NCBI RefSeq assembly: GCF_040253635.1
Contig: NZ_JBEJGX010000003.1
Coordinates: 434,001 to 498,000, forward strand
Direction of reading: 5' to 3'
Length of the DNA: 64,000 nt
Source: Streptomyces sp. Edi2
Lineage (GTDB): Bacteria > Actinomycetota > Actinomycetes > Streptomycetales > Streptomycetaceae
Below the pieces are notes generated by a model. It was not told the origin of the DNA. It saw only the letters and a list, made by a program, of their open reading frames with translations, and searched no databases. Below are positions 34,271-43,839 of the stretch, piece after piece. Made by a program: the position numbers and the translations under genes. Position 1 is the first letter of the stretch, and every line of letters starts with the position of its first letter.

Positions 34271-35491
34271 ATGCGCAAGATCACCATCGTCGGAGCCGGC
34301 CAGGCCGGTCTCCAGCTCGGCATCGGCCTGGTCGACCGCGGTTTTGACGTCACCGTCGTGTCCAACCGCACCGGAGACCAGATCCGCGAGGGCCGGGTGA
34401 TGTCCAGCCAGGCCATGTTCGGCACCGCGCTGGCCCACGAGCGCAACCTCGGCCTCGACTTCTGGGGCGACGCCTGCCCGTCGATCGACGGTCTCGGCGT
34501 GAGCATCGCCGACGGCCAGGGCGGCCGGGCGCTCTCCTTCGGCACCCGCCTCGAGGCCACCGCCCGCTCCATCGACCAGCGCGTCAAAATGCCACTCTGG
34601 ATGGGCGAGTTCGCGCGCCGCGGCGGCCGTCTGGAGCTCTGCGAGGCCGGCATCGAGGACCTGGAACGCTACGCCGCCGAGTCCGACCTGGTGATCGTCG
34701 CGGCCGGCAAGGGCGAGATCGCCGGGCTGTTCGAGCGGGACGCCATGCGTTCCCCGTACGACGCTCCCCAGCGCGCGCTGGCCCTGGCGTACGTCACCGG
34801 CATGGCTCCGCTGCCCGACCGCCCCGGCGTCAGCTTCAACGTCATCCCCGGTATCGGTGAGTACTTCACCATGCCCAGCCTCACCACCAACGGTCCCTGC
34901 GACATCATGTTCTTCGAGGGCATCCCGGGCGGCCCGCTCGACTGCTTCGACGGGCTCACCCCCCACCAGCAGCTGGCCAAGTTCCAGGAACTGCTGCGGA
35001 CGTACGTTCCGTGGGAGGCCGAGCGCTGCGCCGATGTCACGCTCACCGACGCGAACGGCACCCTCGCGGGCCGCTTCGCGCCGACCGTCCGCAAGCCCGT
35101 CGCCACGCTGCCCTCCGGGGCGCAGGTGCTCGGCCTCGCCGACGTCGTCGTCCTCAACGACCCGATCACCGGCCAGGGGTCCAACAACGCCGCGAAGTGC
35201 GCGGCCTCCTACCTCGCCACCATCCTGGACCACGGCGAGCGCCCGTACGACGCCGCGTTCATGGAGCTGGCCTTCGGCCGCTTCTGGGACGACGCGCAGT
35301 CTGCCACCACATGGACCAACGCGATGCTCGGTGCCCCGCCGCAGCACGTCCTGGAGCTCTTCGGCGCGGCGAGCGCCAACCCCCGTATCGCCGCCCGCTT
35401 CGTCAACGGCTTCGACGACCCGCGCGACTTGTTCCACTGGTTCATGGACCCGGTTGCCGCGAAGAACTACCTGACGGAGGTCGGCGCCTGA
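34271..35491 (+). CDS. styA1: Styrene/indole monooxygenase oxygenase component (StyA1-type)
   Basis: 406-aa flavoprotein monooxygenase of the two-component group E type, which uses reduced FAD and O2 to epoxidise styrene or oxidise indole. The Rossmann motif ITIVGAGQAGLQLGIGLVDR is at the N-terminus. RSIDQRVKMPLWM and VIPGIGEYFTMPSLTTNGPC are StyA-specific blocks, and LNDPITGQGSNNAAKCAASY is the C-terminal flavin motif. It needs a separate flavin reductase, and one is fused to the next gene's oxygenase 76 bp downstream. The start follows CCCCCTC with a weak ribosome site. The gene order StyA1 then StyA2B is as reported for Rhodococcus opacus 1CP. Confidence 0.9.
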   Translation: MRKITIVGAGQAGLQLGIGLVDRGFDVTVVSNRTGDQIREGRVMSSQAMFGTALAHERNLGLDFWGDACPSIDGLGVSIADGQGGRALSFGTRLEATARSIDQRVKMPLWMGEFARRGGRLELCEAGIEDLERYAAESDLVIVAAGKGEIAGLFERDAMRSPYDAPQRALALAYVTGMAPLPDRPGVSFNVIPGIGEYFTMPSLTTNGPCDIMFFEGIPGGPLDCFDGLTPHQQLAKFQELLRTYVPWEAERCADVTLTDANGTLAGRFAPTVRKPVATLPSGAQVLGLADVVVLNDPITGQGSNNAAKCAASYLATILDHGERPYDAAFMELAFGRFWDDAQSATTWTNAMLGAPPQHVLELFGAASANPRIAARFVNGFDDPRDLFHWFMDPVAAKNYLTEVGA

Positions 35492-35567
35492 GCTCCCCGT
35501 CAAGGACGGACCAGCGAACTGACGCTACGTCAGCGATAGATACGTAACGAGAGCAGGACAGCAGGGC

Positions 35568-37292
35568 ATGAGAAGGATCGCGGTGGTCGGAGCCGGGCAG
35601 GCGGGTGCCCAACTCGCTCTGGGGCTCCAGGCGCACGGTTATGACGTCACCTTGGTCACCGACCGCGGCCCCGACGAGATACGTCGCGGCCCGGTCATGT
35701 CCAGTCAGTGCATGTTCGACACCGCGCTGCAGAGTGAGCGCGAACTCGGGCTGCACCACTGGGAGGACCAGGCCCCGGACATCTCCGCCATCGCGCTCTC
35801 TCTCATCGGTCCGCACGGTACTCCGGACGTCTCCTGGCGTGCGCCGCTGGAAGCCCCTGCCCACTCCGTCGACCAGCGGGTCAAGTGTGCCGCCTGGATC
35901 GAGCAGTTCGCGGACGGCGGCCGCGGCGAGATCGTGCTGCACGAGGCGGGCGTCAACGACCTCGAATGGTACGCCCGTACGCACGATCTCGTCGTGGTCT
36001 CCACGGGCAAGGGCGAGCTGAGCCAACTTTTCCCGCGCAACTCCGAACTCTCCCCGTACGACCGGCCGCGCCGTGCGCTGGCCCTGACGTATGTCACGGG
36101 AACGGCTCCGCGGGAGGGGGAGGACGCCGTCCACTACCGTCTGGTCCCCGGCGTCGGCGAGTACTTCTCCTTCCCGGCCCTCACCACTACCGGACCCTGC
36201 GACATCATGGTCTTCGAAGGTGTCCCCGGCGGTCCGATGGACTGCTGGGACGACATCCGCACGCCTGAGGGCCACCTCACCCGCTCACTGGAAATCCTCC
36301 ACCGGTTCTTCCCCGACGAATACGAGCGCTGCCGGCACGCCCGGCTCACCGACAGCGGCGGCGTGTTGCGCGGCAGGTTCACTCCGACCGTCCGGCACCC
36401 CGTCGCCCGCCTGGCCTCCGGCCGGCACGTCCTCGGCATGGCCGACGCCGTCGTCCTCAACGATCCGATCACCGGCCAGGGTTCGAACAACGCGGCCCAG
36501 GCCGCGACCCACTACCTCGACAGCATCCTCCGCCACGGCACCGGCGAGTTCACCCCGCAGTGGATGCAACGCACCTTCGACAACTTCTGGCGCGGCTGGG
36601 CTCAGTGGGCCGTCGGCTGGACCAACTCCCTCCTGACCGACCTGAGTCCCCATCACCGCGACCTCCTGACCGCGGGGGCCGAAATCCCCTCGGTCGCCGG
36701 CGCCCTCGCCGCCGGGTTCGACGACCCGCGCACCCTCTACCGCTGGTGGTTCGAGGAGCCCGAGGCACACCGCTTCCTCGCCGAGAAGCGTGCCCAACAC
36801 GCCGCCCACTTCGACGGCCGCGATCTGCGCCGCGCACTGGGCCAGTACGCCACCGGCGTGACCGTGGTGACGGCCCGCGCCCCCGACGGCCGCAACGTCG
36901 GCATGACCGCCAACTCCTTCACCTCCGTCTCGTTGGACCCGCCCCTCGTCCTGTGGTGCCCCGGCAAAAACAGCCCGAGCCTCCCGGACTTCACCGACGC
37001 CTCGCACTTCGCCGTCCACGTACTGGCCGCCGACCAGCACCACCTCTCCCGCCAGTTCGCCACCCCGGCCGACGACAAATTCCGCGGTACCCCCACCACC
37101 CCCGGCATCGCCGGCACCCCCCTCCTGGAGGGCGCGGTCGCCCGCTTCCAATGCCGCACCGTCCAACGCCTCGACGCCGGCGACCACGTCATCTTCCTCG
37201 GCGAGGTCGAAGAGTACGAGGCCGACGGCGGCGCCCCTCTGGTGTTCCACTCGGGGTACTACCACGTGGCGACGAAGCATCCCGATCTGTGA
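35568..37292 (+). CDS. styA2B: Fused styrene monooxygenase and flavin reductase (StyA2B-type)
   Basis: 574-aa natural fusion. Residues 1 to about 410 form a second StyA-like oxygenase (IAVVGAGQAGAQLALGLQAH, VPGVGEYFSFPALTTTGPCD, LNDPITGQGSNNAAQAATHY). Residues of about 414-574 form an HpaC/StyB-type flavin reductase (LRRALGQYATGVTVVTARAP, VGMTANSFTSVSLDPPLVLW, HSGYYHVATKHP). It is self-supplying for reduced FAD and can probably feed StyA1 encoded just upstream. It shares about half of its oxygenase residues with the neighbour, so the pair probably arose by duplication. It lies in an operon with styA1 under the AraC regulator. Confidence 0.93.
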   Translation: MRRIAVVGAGQAGAQLALGLQAHGYDVTLVTDRGPDEIRRGPVMSSQCMFDTALQSERELGLHHWEDQAPDISAIALSLIGPHGTPDVSWRAPLEAPAHSVDQRVKCAAWIEQFADGGRGEIVLHEAGVNDLEWYARTHDLVVVSTGKGELSQLFPRNSELSPYDRPRRALALTYVTGTAPREGEDAVHYRLVPGVGEYFSFPALTTTGPCDIMVFEGVPGGPMDCWDDIRTPEGHLTRSLEILHRFFPDEYERCRHARLTDSGGVLRGRFTPTVRHPVARLASGRHVLGMADAVVLNDPITGQGSNNAAQAATHYLDSILRHGTGEFTPQWMQRTFDNFWRGWAQWAVGWTNSLLTDLSPHHRDLLTAGAEIPSVAGALAAGFDDPRTLYRWWFEEPEAHRFLAEKRAQHAAHFDGRDLRRALGQYATGVTVVTARAPDGRNVGMTANSFTSVSLDPPLVLWCPGKNSPSLPDFTDASHFAVHVLAADQHHLSRQFATPADDKFRGTPTTPGIAGTPLLEGAVARFQCRTVQRLDAGDHVIFLGEVEEYEADGGAPLVFHSGYYHVATKHPDL

Positions 37293-37459
37293 ACGAGCCT
37301 GCGGATCCGGTCCGTTCTCCTGCACGTGGGAGAGAGAGATCCCGAGGTTGTCCTATGCCACCGGACTTCCCCTCTGCGCGGGCTGCACCTGGAGGCAACT
37401 GCCTCCTGTCTTCGGTCCGTGCCGGTAGACGGCCTAACGGCGTTTCGCCCAGTGGAGCC

Positions 37460-37640
37460 GAGACCTGGTCTGGGCCCGGCTCCACCGTGTCGTCCTCGAC
37501 GAACCCGGGGCAAGAGGCGAGCTGGACCGGTCGCGATGCGCGATCGACTCCGTCAGCATCAGAGCGGCAAAAAAACTGAAATGTCCTGCGGGATTGCCGA
37601 CTCAAGGGAAGCGGCATCCACCAGGCCATGCTCGGCATCG
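37460..37640 (+). pseudogene. IS5-type transposase remnant
   Basis: LVWARLHRVVLDE, then GARGELDRSRCAIDSVSIRA, resembles the middle of IS5-group transposases (DRLH..., ELDWSR, the first catalytic Asp in IDS). Coherence ends after about 40 codons. No ends were recognised. Confidence 0.45.
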
Positions 37641-37707
37641 CCCGACTCGCAATCCAGCCCTCACAGGATGAGCTGGCCTCGGCTCACGGTGCCCCGGGCC
37701 CTGCACG

Positions 37708-37842
37708 CCTTCCTACCTACGCTGGCGCAACGCCAACGCCCGCCACCCCGACGTCCTCGCAGCCCAACGCCGAGAACGTGCCCGGATCCGCAGCGAGAAA
37801 GACATCCGCTGGGGCGGCAGGCCCCTCCAAGCCGCAGCGTGA
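37708..37842 (+). pseudogene. IS630-type transposase C-terminal remnant
   Basis: PSYLRWRNANARHPDVLAAQ followed by RRERARIRSEKDIRWGGRP to a stop is the familiar C-terminal tail of actinomycete IS630-like transposases. The catalytic core is absent. Confidence 0.5.
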
Positions 37843-37874
37843 CCCAGTTCGGCGAAACCATGCGGTCACAGCAC

Positions 37875-38705
37875 CTAGCTTCGGCTGCGCACCATCGACA
37901 TCAACAGGCCGTGAGTCTCGTCGTCGGCGGTGACCACAAGCCCACGGCCTGCCTCACCAATGGGGGCACCGTCGATCCCGGTGACAACACAGCCAGCAGC
38001 CCGGCACAAAGCGATGCCGGCAGCGAAGTGCACGCTCCCGGCGAGGTCACCGCCATCGGTGACATACGCGGCGCGCTTACCGGCAGCGACCCAGGCCAGC
38101 GCCAGGGTCGTGGACACGACCCGCGGCCGGAAACGCTCGACGAACTCAGGGTGGGCCAGCAGATCCACAGCCCGGAATCCGGGCGCACACGGGAACGGCG
38201 GATCCAGGTTGACGTCCACCAATCGGGAAGCGGGCGTGGGAGTCAGCAGTGCGTCGTCTGCCCCGTCATGCCGCACCCAGGCGGACTCCCCATCAGTGAA
38301 GAAGACCTCGCCGCTGAACGGGTCGGCCACCGCTGCCGCCCCATCGCGCAGCGCCACGTTGACGGCCACCAGCATGTTGCCGACGGCGTAGTTCAGCGTG
38401 CCGCACAGGGGGTCCACCAGCCACTGGCGCACAGCGTCGGCGCCACCCTGTTGCCCGCCTTCCTCTCCGAGCACCGCATCATCGGGCCGTAGGGCACGGA
38501 TGACGCCGAGGATCACCGCCTCGGCCTCCACATCGGCGGCGGTGGCAAAGTCCCCGGCACCCTTGTCGATGCGGGTGAGCCGCCGGCCGTACATGTTGCG
38601 GACCACATCCGCGCCGGCACGCGCCCCGGCTATCGCGACTTCAGCATCGTCAGAACTCGCGTATGAGTTGATCACGTCGTGCAGACTATCGAGGCGAGCC
38701 ACCAC
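37875..38705 (-). CDS. Inositol monophosphatase-fold protein with altered metal site
   Basis: 276-aa protein of the inositol monophosphatase/FIG superfamily: FATAADVEAEAVILGVI, LGEEGG at 80-84 and WLVDPLCGTLNYAVG. The canonical metal motif is DPxDGTxN; here it reads DPLCGTLN (98-105), so Cys101 replaces an aspartate. The usual C-terminal WDxAxG is also altered (GSVHFAAGIALCRAAGC). Catalysis by the normal two- or three-metal mechanism is therefore doubtful, although the fold is intact. It is followed 27 bp later, in the direction away from it, by the P450 stop; both genes lie on the minus strand with the P450 upstream, so they may be co-transcribed. Confidence 0.8.
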   Translation of the reverse strand: MVARLDSLHDVINSYASSDDAEVAIAGARAGADVVRNMYGRRLTRIDKGAGDFATAADVEAEAVILGVIRALRPDDAVLGEEGGQQGGADAVRQWLVDPLCGTLNYAVGNMLVAVNVALRDGAAAVADPFSGEVFFTDGESAWVRHDGADDALLTPTPASRLVDVNLDPPFPCAPGFRAVDLLAHPEFVERFRPRVVSTTLALAWVAAGKRAAYVTDGGDLAGSVHFAAGIALCRAAGCVVTGIDGAPIGEAGRGLVVTADDETHGLLMSMVRSRS

Positions 38706-38731
38706 CCCGGCGGACCTTCTCGGTCAGAGCA

Positions 38732-40045
38732 CTAGAGGCCCCGTGGCCGCACCATCATCCGGATCCCGTCCCGTGCCCACAGCACGAACCGTTCCACCGG
38801 CGTCACCTCGTGCCCCGGCGCGGGCCGGAAGCGCAGGCGCTTGAGGAGGACGGCCAGAACGAGCTGGGCCTCGACCGTGGCCAAAGCGGCGCCCTCGCAG
38901 CTGCGTGGCCCGATCCCGAAGGGGATATACGCGAGCCGCGGCCGCTGGGCCACCTCCTGCGGCGTGAACCGTTCGGGGTCGAACCGCTCCGGCTCGGGCC
39001 AGTGCTCAGGGTTCAGGTGCACCGCCCAGAACGGATAGAACACCGTCGTCCCGGCCGGGATCTCGTACGGGCCCAGAACCAGGTCCTCGGTCGTCTCGCG
39101 TGCGCCGTACGGGCCGGGCGGGAACAGGCGCATCGACTCCTTGAGCACCATGTCCAGATACGTGAGCCGCCGCAGATCACCGTAATCGGGCGTGGCACGC
39201 TCGCCCAACACCTGGTCCAGTTCGGCGGCGACGCGCTCGGCTACGTCCAGATGGCGGCCCAACAAGTGCAGTGTCCACGAGACGGCGACGCCGGTGGTGT
39301 GGTGAGCGGCGAGCAGCGTCATCATCACGGTGTCCCGGATCCGCGCCGGGGTCTGACCGGCCTCGACGAGCGCCCCGATCAGGTCGCTGCGGTCGGTGCG
39401 GCCGCCCGGGCGGTGCGCCGCCACCACGCGGTCGACCGTCGCGCGCAGATAAGCAAGGGCCGCCTCGGCCCGCTCTGCCGAGCACGGGTCGGCCCGCGGC
39501 ACCTGGTAGAGCCGCCCGAGGTGCTCGGTGAGCACCTCCTCGAATGCGGCGACGACACGGTCCGTGTCGGTTTCCGCGCCACCGAGTGCGAACCCGCAGA
39601 TCATGCGGAGCGACAATGCGGTCAACTCCTGCTGCAGTTCGACGGGTTCGCCGTCGGCCTGCCCCGCCCAGCGGTCCGCGAGCTCGCCCGCCAGCTCGGT
39701 GAAGCGCGCGAAGTGCCGCTCGTGAGCCGGTCGTCCGGCGAGCACCGAGAGCAGTAGTCGGCGCCAGGGGGTGTGCTCGTCGGCGGGTAGCACTTGCAGG
39801 TTCCCGGCCTCACACAGCGGATCCAGGAACGCGAACAGTTCCTCGGGCCGCGTGTCGAAGTGCGCCGTGGCCTCCAGAAGCACGGGATCGGCGACCGACA
39901 CAGCCGTGTCCGCGCCCGGCAGTTGGAAGCGCACGACGGGGCCGTACGCCTCGTGCAGGCGCAACTGGTACCGGTGCAGCCCGCCCGCAGCCGCAACAGC
40001 GCTCAGCCCGCCGTCCTCCTGGTGCTCGGGTCCGGGGATGTGCAT
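38732..40045 (-). CDS. Cytochrome P450 with atypical I-helix
   Basis: 437-aa haem monooxygenase-type protein. The ExxR motif is KESMR (302-306), the PERF-like motif FDPERF is at 355-360, and the haem loop FGIGPRSCEG gives the thiolate ligand C383. In the I-helix the usual A-G-x-D/E-T-T reads LLAAHHTTG (245-253), so the acidic residue that assists oxygen activation is replaced by His while the threonines remain. ATG 40045 is preferred to GTG 40048 because AGGAGG is 7 bases upstream. Its substrate is unknown. The neighbour upstream is the EF-hand protein, 280 bp away. Confidence 0.93.
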   Translation of the reverse strand: MHIPGPEHQEDGGLSAVAAAGGLHRYQLRLHEAYGPVVRFQLPGADTAVSVADPVLLEATAHFDTRPEELFAFLDPLCEAGNLQVLPADEHTPWRRLLLSVLAGRPAHERHFARFTELAGELADRWAGQADGEPVELQQELTALSLRMICGFALGGAETDTDRVVAAFEEVLTEHLGRLYQVPRADPCSAERAEAALAYLRATVDRVVAAHRPGGRTDRSDLIGALVEAGQTPARIRDTVMMTLLAAHHTTGVAVSWTLHLLGRHLDVAERVAAELDQVLGERATPDYGDLRRLTYLDMVLKESMRLFPPGPYGARETTEDLVLGPYEIPAGTTVFYPFWAVHLNPEHWPEPERFDPERFTPQEVAQRPRLAYIPFGIGPRSCEGAALATVEAQLVLAVLLKRLRFRPAPGHEVTPVERFVLWARDGIRMMVRPRGL

Positions 40046-40328
40046 CACGGTGCCTCCTGTCCCAAGTCCTGCCCTTGAGTCCGTCCGAGAGCGCGGCCCT
40101 CAACTCGCCCTTGTGTCAGCCGGTTTCCCCTTCCCCGCTCCCTACCCACGGCGGGGCCCGTGCCCGCACCGGCCTCGGCGAACATTTCATGGATCGCGGA
40201 GGTCCTTGCGCATCTGCACCGGGCTGGTGTCGCCGTGGTGGGGCAGCGCGATGACGGCCTGCGAAGCAGGCGCGCCCGCCCACATCAGTGGCTGCCCGCT
40301 GCCCCCGGCACTTCGCGTGCATCTGCCG

Positions 40329-41774
40329 CTACGGGCGCCCGAGGAGTTGACTGCCGGCCGTGCTGTCGGCGCGGGCGGTGAAGTAGTCGGTGAAGGCCTG
40401 GACGAATTCGTCTTCGGTGATGCGGCCGTCTCCATCGTGGTCGATCTGGCGGAAGCCGTGGTTGAGTTCGGCGGGGTGGACCCGGGAGCCGCCGAAGATC
40501 GTGCGGTACTCATCGGCACACAGATGTCCGCTGCCGTCGGTGTCCGCAGCGTGGAAGATCGCCCGCACCGCGACATGCAGCCCTTGCTCGAGATAGGCCG
40601 GCCCGGCGTCGATCCCGGTGAGCATGGCGGTGACGAACTCCTCGCAGGTCAGCTGTCCGTCGTCGTCAGCATCCATGCCGGTCCGCAGGTGCTGCCACCA
40701 GGTCTCGAAGGCGGCGTAGACACGGGCTTCGCGCTCAGGGGTGAGCTCGAGCGGCCAGCACACGTTGTGCGCCATGGCCTGCAGATCGGTCGAGTTGATG
40801 CGGCCGTCGCCGGTCTGGTCGAGAACCTGGCGGAAGAAGGTCCGCATACGCGCCGGGCGGGAATCGGCACCCTTGCGGCGGCGAGGTGCGGGAATCCGGA
40901 CGGGGCTCGCCTCCGGCGGGGAAGGACGGTCGGTGGAGGCGGTGGAAGGCTGCGGGGCCGAGGAGTTGCCGGTCGGCGGCGTGCGGTAGCGGCGGTGCTC
41001 GGGCAGCGCGTTCATCAGCACGCGCATCCCACGGTGCAGGAGGAAGGACAGCAGGGCCGCGCGGCGGGTGCGGGGCAAGTTGAAGCGCTCGCGGAAGGCT
41101 TCCGGCAGGTCCGCGATGGTCAGCGCACCGATCACGTAGGCAGTCACCGTGCGCACAAGCGGCCAGGCCGGCTTCAGGCGGCCGAGGCGGCGCGGTGCGG
41201 GCGCTTCACGGAGCATGTCGAAGAGCAGGTAGCGCACGGGTTCGCTGTATTCGAGGCGCTCGCGAATGGTGCGGTCCATATACGCGGGAACGTCCGCGGC
41301 CGTGGCCGGGAGCAGGTCGTCGGAGAGACCGAACTCGGCACACACCGCACGGAATTCTCCGTACATCTGATCCAGCTCAGGCGGTGTCAGCGGGCGTCCG
41401 GACAGTTCCCGCATCGCCGTCATGCACTCGTACAAGGTGACCAGTACCCACACCCGCACCGCCGGGTCCAACGCGGTGAACGGCCTGCCCTGCTCGTCGG
41501 TCCCGGCCAGACGACGGTGCGTGCGTTCCAGACGGGCCACCTCACGGCGTAGCCCTTCACGGTCGGAGAAGAACAGCCGCTTCCCGCTGTCCATGGTGTG
41601 CTCGACACGCCGCCACGGATGCGCGCGGTAGGTGGAGAAGTGGGCCATGCCGGCCGCGACCGCCGGATCCGCGGTCTGCAGAACCAGCAGCCGCCAAGCC
41701 ACCAACCCGATCCGCCACTCCCCCAGCGTGCGGCGCAGCAGCGAATCAGGACCAGGAAGATCAGCGGCAGCCAA
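40329..41774 (-). CDS. DUF2236 (MpaB-like) protein fused to four EF-hands
   Basis: 481-aa two-part protein. Residues of about 15-265 form a DUF2236/MpaB-like domain (AHFSTYRAHPWRRVEHTMD, LVTLYECMTAMREL, YMDRTIRERLEYSEPVRYLL), a family with haem-binding and oxygenase or polymer-cleaving members. A Pro/Ser-rich linker (about 264-305) leads to four EF-hand loops: DQTGDGRINSTD (319-330), DADDDGQLTCEE (368-379), DTDGSGHLCADE (411-422) and DHDGDGRITEDE (445-456). The C-terminal third thus looks like a calmodulin-type calcium sensor. TTG 41774 is the start, with GAGGAGA 7 bases upstream. Confidence 0.85.
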   Translation of the reverse strand: MAAADLPGPDSLLRRTLGEWRIGLVAWRLLVLQTADPAVAAGMAHFSTYRAHPWRRVEHTMDSGKRLFFSDREGLRREVARLERTHRRLAGTDEQGRPFTALDPAVRVWVLVTLYECMTAMRELSGRPLTPPELDQMYGEFRAVCAEFGLSDDLLPATAADVPAYMDRTIRERLEYSEPVRYLLFDMLREAPAPRRLGRLKPAWPLVRTVTAYVIGALTIADLPEAFRERFNLPRTRRAALLSFLLHRGMRVLMNALPEHRRYRTPPTGNSSAPQPSTASTDRPSPPEASPVRIPAPRRRKGADSRPARMRTFFRQVLDQTGDGRINSTDLQAMAHNVCWPLELTPEREARVYAAFETWWQHLRTGMDADDDGQLTCEEFVTAMLTGIDAGPAYLEQGLHVAVRAIFHAADTDGSGHLCADEYRTIFGGSRVHPAELNHGFRQIDHDGDGRITEDEFVQAFTDYFTARADSTAGSQLLGRP

Positions 41775-42284
41775 GGGGACGTCTCCTCAAGCACGTGTAC
41801 AGGAATGAGCAAAGGACGCCCGAAGAGCGATCATCCGGCTATCCGCCCAGCCCAACGGCCCTACCGGAATCCGGGAGCGGCCAGGTTCCCGAATTCACCC
41901 ATCCGAGACACGCCACAGGGTCGCCAACACCGCCCCGGAGCCACCGCTCATGGTGCCTTGTCGACGCGGTCATGACCGATGCCGAGTGGCAGTCGTAGCC
42001 GATGACCAATCGGTCGGGCATTGAGGGTTCTTGAAACGACCCGGCTGCGGTGCCGGGCGGCTGGCCCGGCAGCTCGGCCTCGTCACCGGCCATATGGCAC
42101 CCTTGTGGGGCTGAACGGGGAGCGTGGAGGACGCTTCCAGGGCGCCGGAGTTCTCGGGGGGGGGGCGAAGGGCTACGACCAGCTTCGTCGCGGGAACTTC
42201 CCGTGCCGCAGGCAACGCCTAGGCCGTTTCTGATGGCTCTTGCTGGGGTGGTGGATCAGTGCTCCGGCTGGGCAGTTGGGTCTT
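41775..42284 (+). other. Degraded IS-rich gap
   Basis: At 41970 an ATG opens MTDAEWQS and stops, as in the first codons of IS5 transposases. A run of ten G lies near 42155-42165. The remainder is unassigned and may be relic DNA from successive insertions. Confidence 0.35.
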
Positions 42285-42557
42285 ATGGTGCGGCGACATG
42301 AGCTCACGGACGCGCAGTGGCAGAAGATCGAGGCTTTACTGCCCGCCGACGGCAAGCCCGGCGGGCAGCGGGCCGATCACCGCAAAGTGATCAACGGGGT
42401 GCTGTTCCGGGCCCGCACCGGCGTGCCCTGGCCAGACCTGCCCGAACGCTACGGCCCCTGGCAGACCGTTTACGAACGGCACCGCCGCTGGTCGGCTGAC
42501 GGAACCTGGCAACACATCCTGACTGATTTGCAGTTCGATGCTGACGCCGCCGACCCC
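42285..42557 (+). pseudogene. IS5-family transposase N-terminal fragment
   Basis: MVRRHELTDAQWQKIEALLP, then DHRKVINGVLFRARTGVPWP and WQTVYERHRRWSADGTWQHI, is the standard helix-turn-helix end of IS5 transposases. It is interrupted after about 90 codons by IS30-type sequence in the same frame, so a later element landed in this one. Confidence 0.75.
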
Positions 42558-42569
42558 GACGGAACCCTG

Positions 42570-43830
42570 ACCAAGGACCTGGAGAAAAAAAGCGTGCAGC
42601 GCCGGCAGGAACTCCAAGCCGAGCGGGAGGAATACTTCCGGCTCGTGCAGATCGGGCTGACCAACGAGAGGCAAGCCGACACGTCGGCGTCCATGAACGG
42701 ACCGGTCGCGAATGGCGAAACGGCCGGACCGACCCGAGGCGGCGGCGGGCTCGGGCTCTTGCGGAGCAGGAGTCCGAGCCTTCGCCGACGAGGTACCTGC
42801 GGGAATGCGAGCGGCTTCACATGGCCGACCGGCTGCGGGAGAAGGCGTCCGTCCGTGCGATCGCCGCCGAGCTGGGCCGCAGCCCGTCCACGATCAGTCG
42901 TGAAATACGCCGCAACGGCATGCCTTTGCGCGGTGACCGCACCCGATGGGCCTACCGTCCCCACGCCGCCCAGCGCCGGGCCGATGCCCGCCGGACCCAG
43001 CCCAAACCCAGCAAGATCGGCCAGGTCACCGAACTGCGGGACTTCATCCAGGCCCACTTGGCCATGCGGTGGAGCCCGGAACAGATCTGTCACGCTCTTC
43101 GCAGACGGTTCCCCGACCGGCCGGAGATGCACGTGGTCCACGAGACGATCTAACAGGCCCTCTACGTACAAGGCCGCGGGGAACTGCGCCGTGAGCCGGC
43201 CAGAGCTCTGCGCACGGGACGGGCTCGGCGCAAGCCGCACCGCCAGGCCGCTGCCCTGCAGCCACGCTTCTCCCACCCCATGGTCGTGATCAGCGAGCGG
43301 CCCGCCGAAGCGGACGACCGGGCAGTGCCCGGCCACTGGGAAGGCGACCTGATCATCGGCAAGGACAGCGCCTCCGCCATCGGCACCCTGGTCGAGCGGG
43401 CCACCCGTTACGTCATGCTCCTCCACCTGCCCCAGGGCCGTGGCGCCCAAGACCTCAGCATGGCCTTGCAGACCACCGTCCAGGCCCTGCCGCGGCAGCT
43501 GACCAAGTCCCTGACCTGGGATCAAGGCTCAGAGGTGGCCGCCCACCATGCCTTCACCGCCGCCACGGACATTCCGGTCTACTTCTGCGACCCAGCCAGC
43601 CCCTGGCAGCGCGGATCGAACGAGAACGCCAACGGCCGGCTGCGGCAGTACTTCCCCAAGGGCACCAACCTGGCCGTCCACCCCCGCGAGCACCTGGAAG
43701 CCGTCGCCGCCGAACTCAACAGCCGAGCGCCTGCATAAACAGCTCGCAGCCTCATCAACCAACCACGTGTTGCAACGACCCCCGGAATTCGCCCAGTCCG
43801 GCAAGGCTTCGTCGTCTCACCCGCTCTCAC
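42570..43830 (+). pseudogene. IS30-family transposase, inactivated
   Basis: The N-terminal part KKSVQRRQELQAEREEYFRL is in one frame; the helix-turn-helix (REKASVRAIAAELGRSPSTI) and DDE core (HWEGDLIIGK, TWDQGSE, NENANGRLRQYFPKG) lie in others. There is an in-frame TAA at about 43150 between HETI and QALYVQGRGE. Near 43725 a deletion joins AELNSR to AERLHKQLAA, the tail of a different frame. The three catalytic acids remain readable. At least four lesions make it non-functional. Confidence 0.8.
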
Positions 43831-43839
43831 ACAGGGATC

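Noticed and set aside
37326..38492. Plus-strand frame opposite the inositol-monophosphatase-like gene
   Set aside because: It joins IS remnants to the antisense of a genuine gene and has no domain.
42155..42165. Run of ten G considered as a promoter or recombination signal
   Set aside because: It lies in degraded IS DNA, and a simple homopolymer gives no further support.
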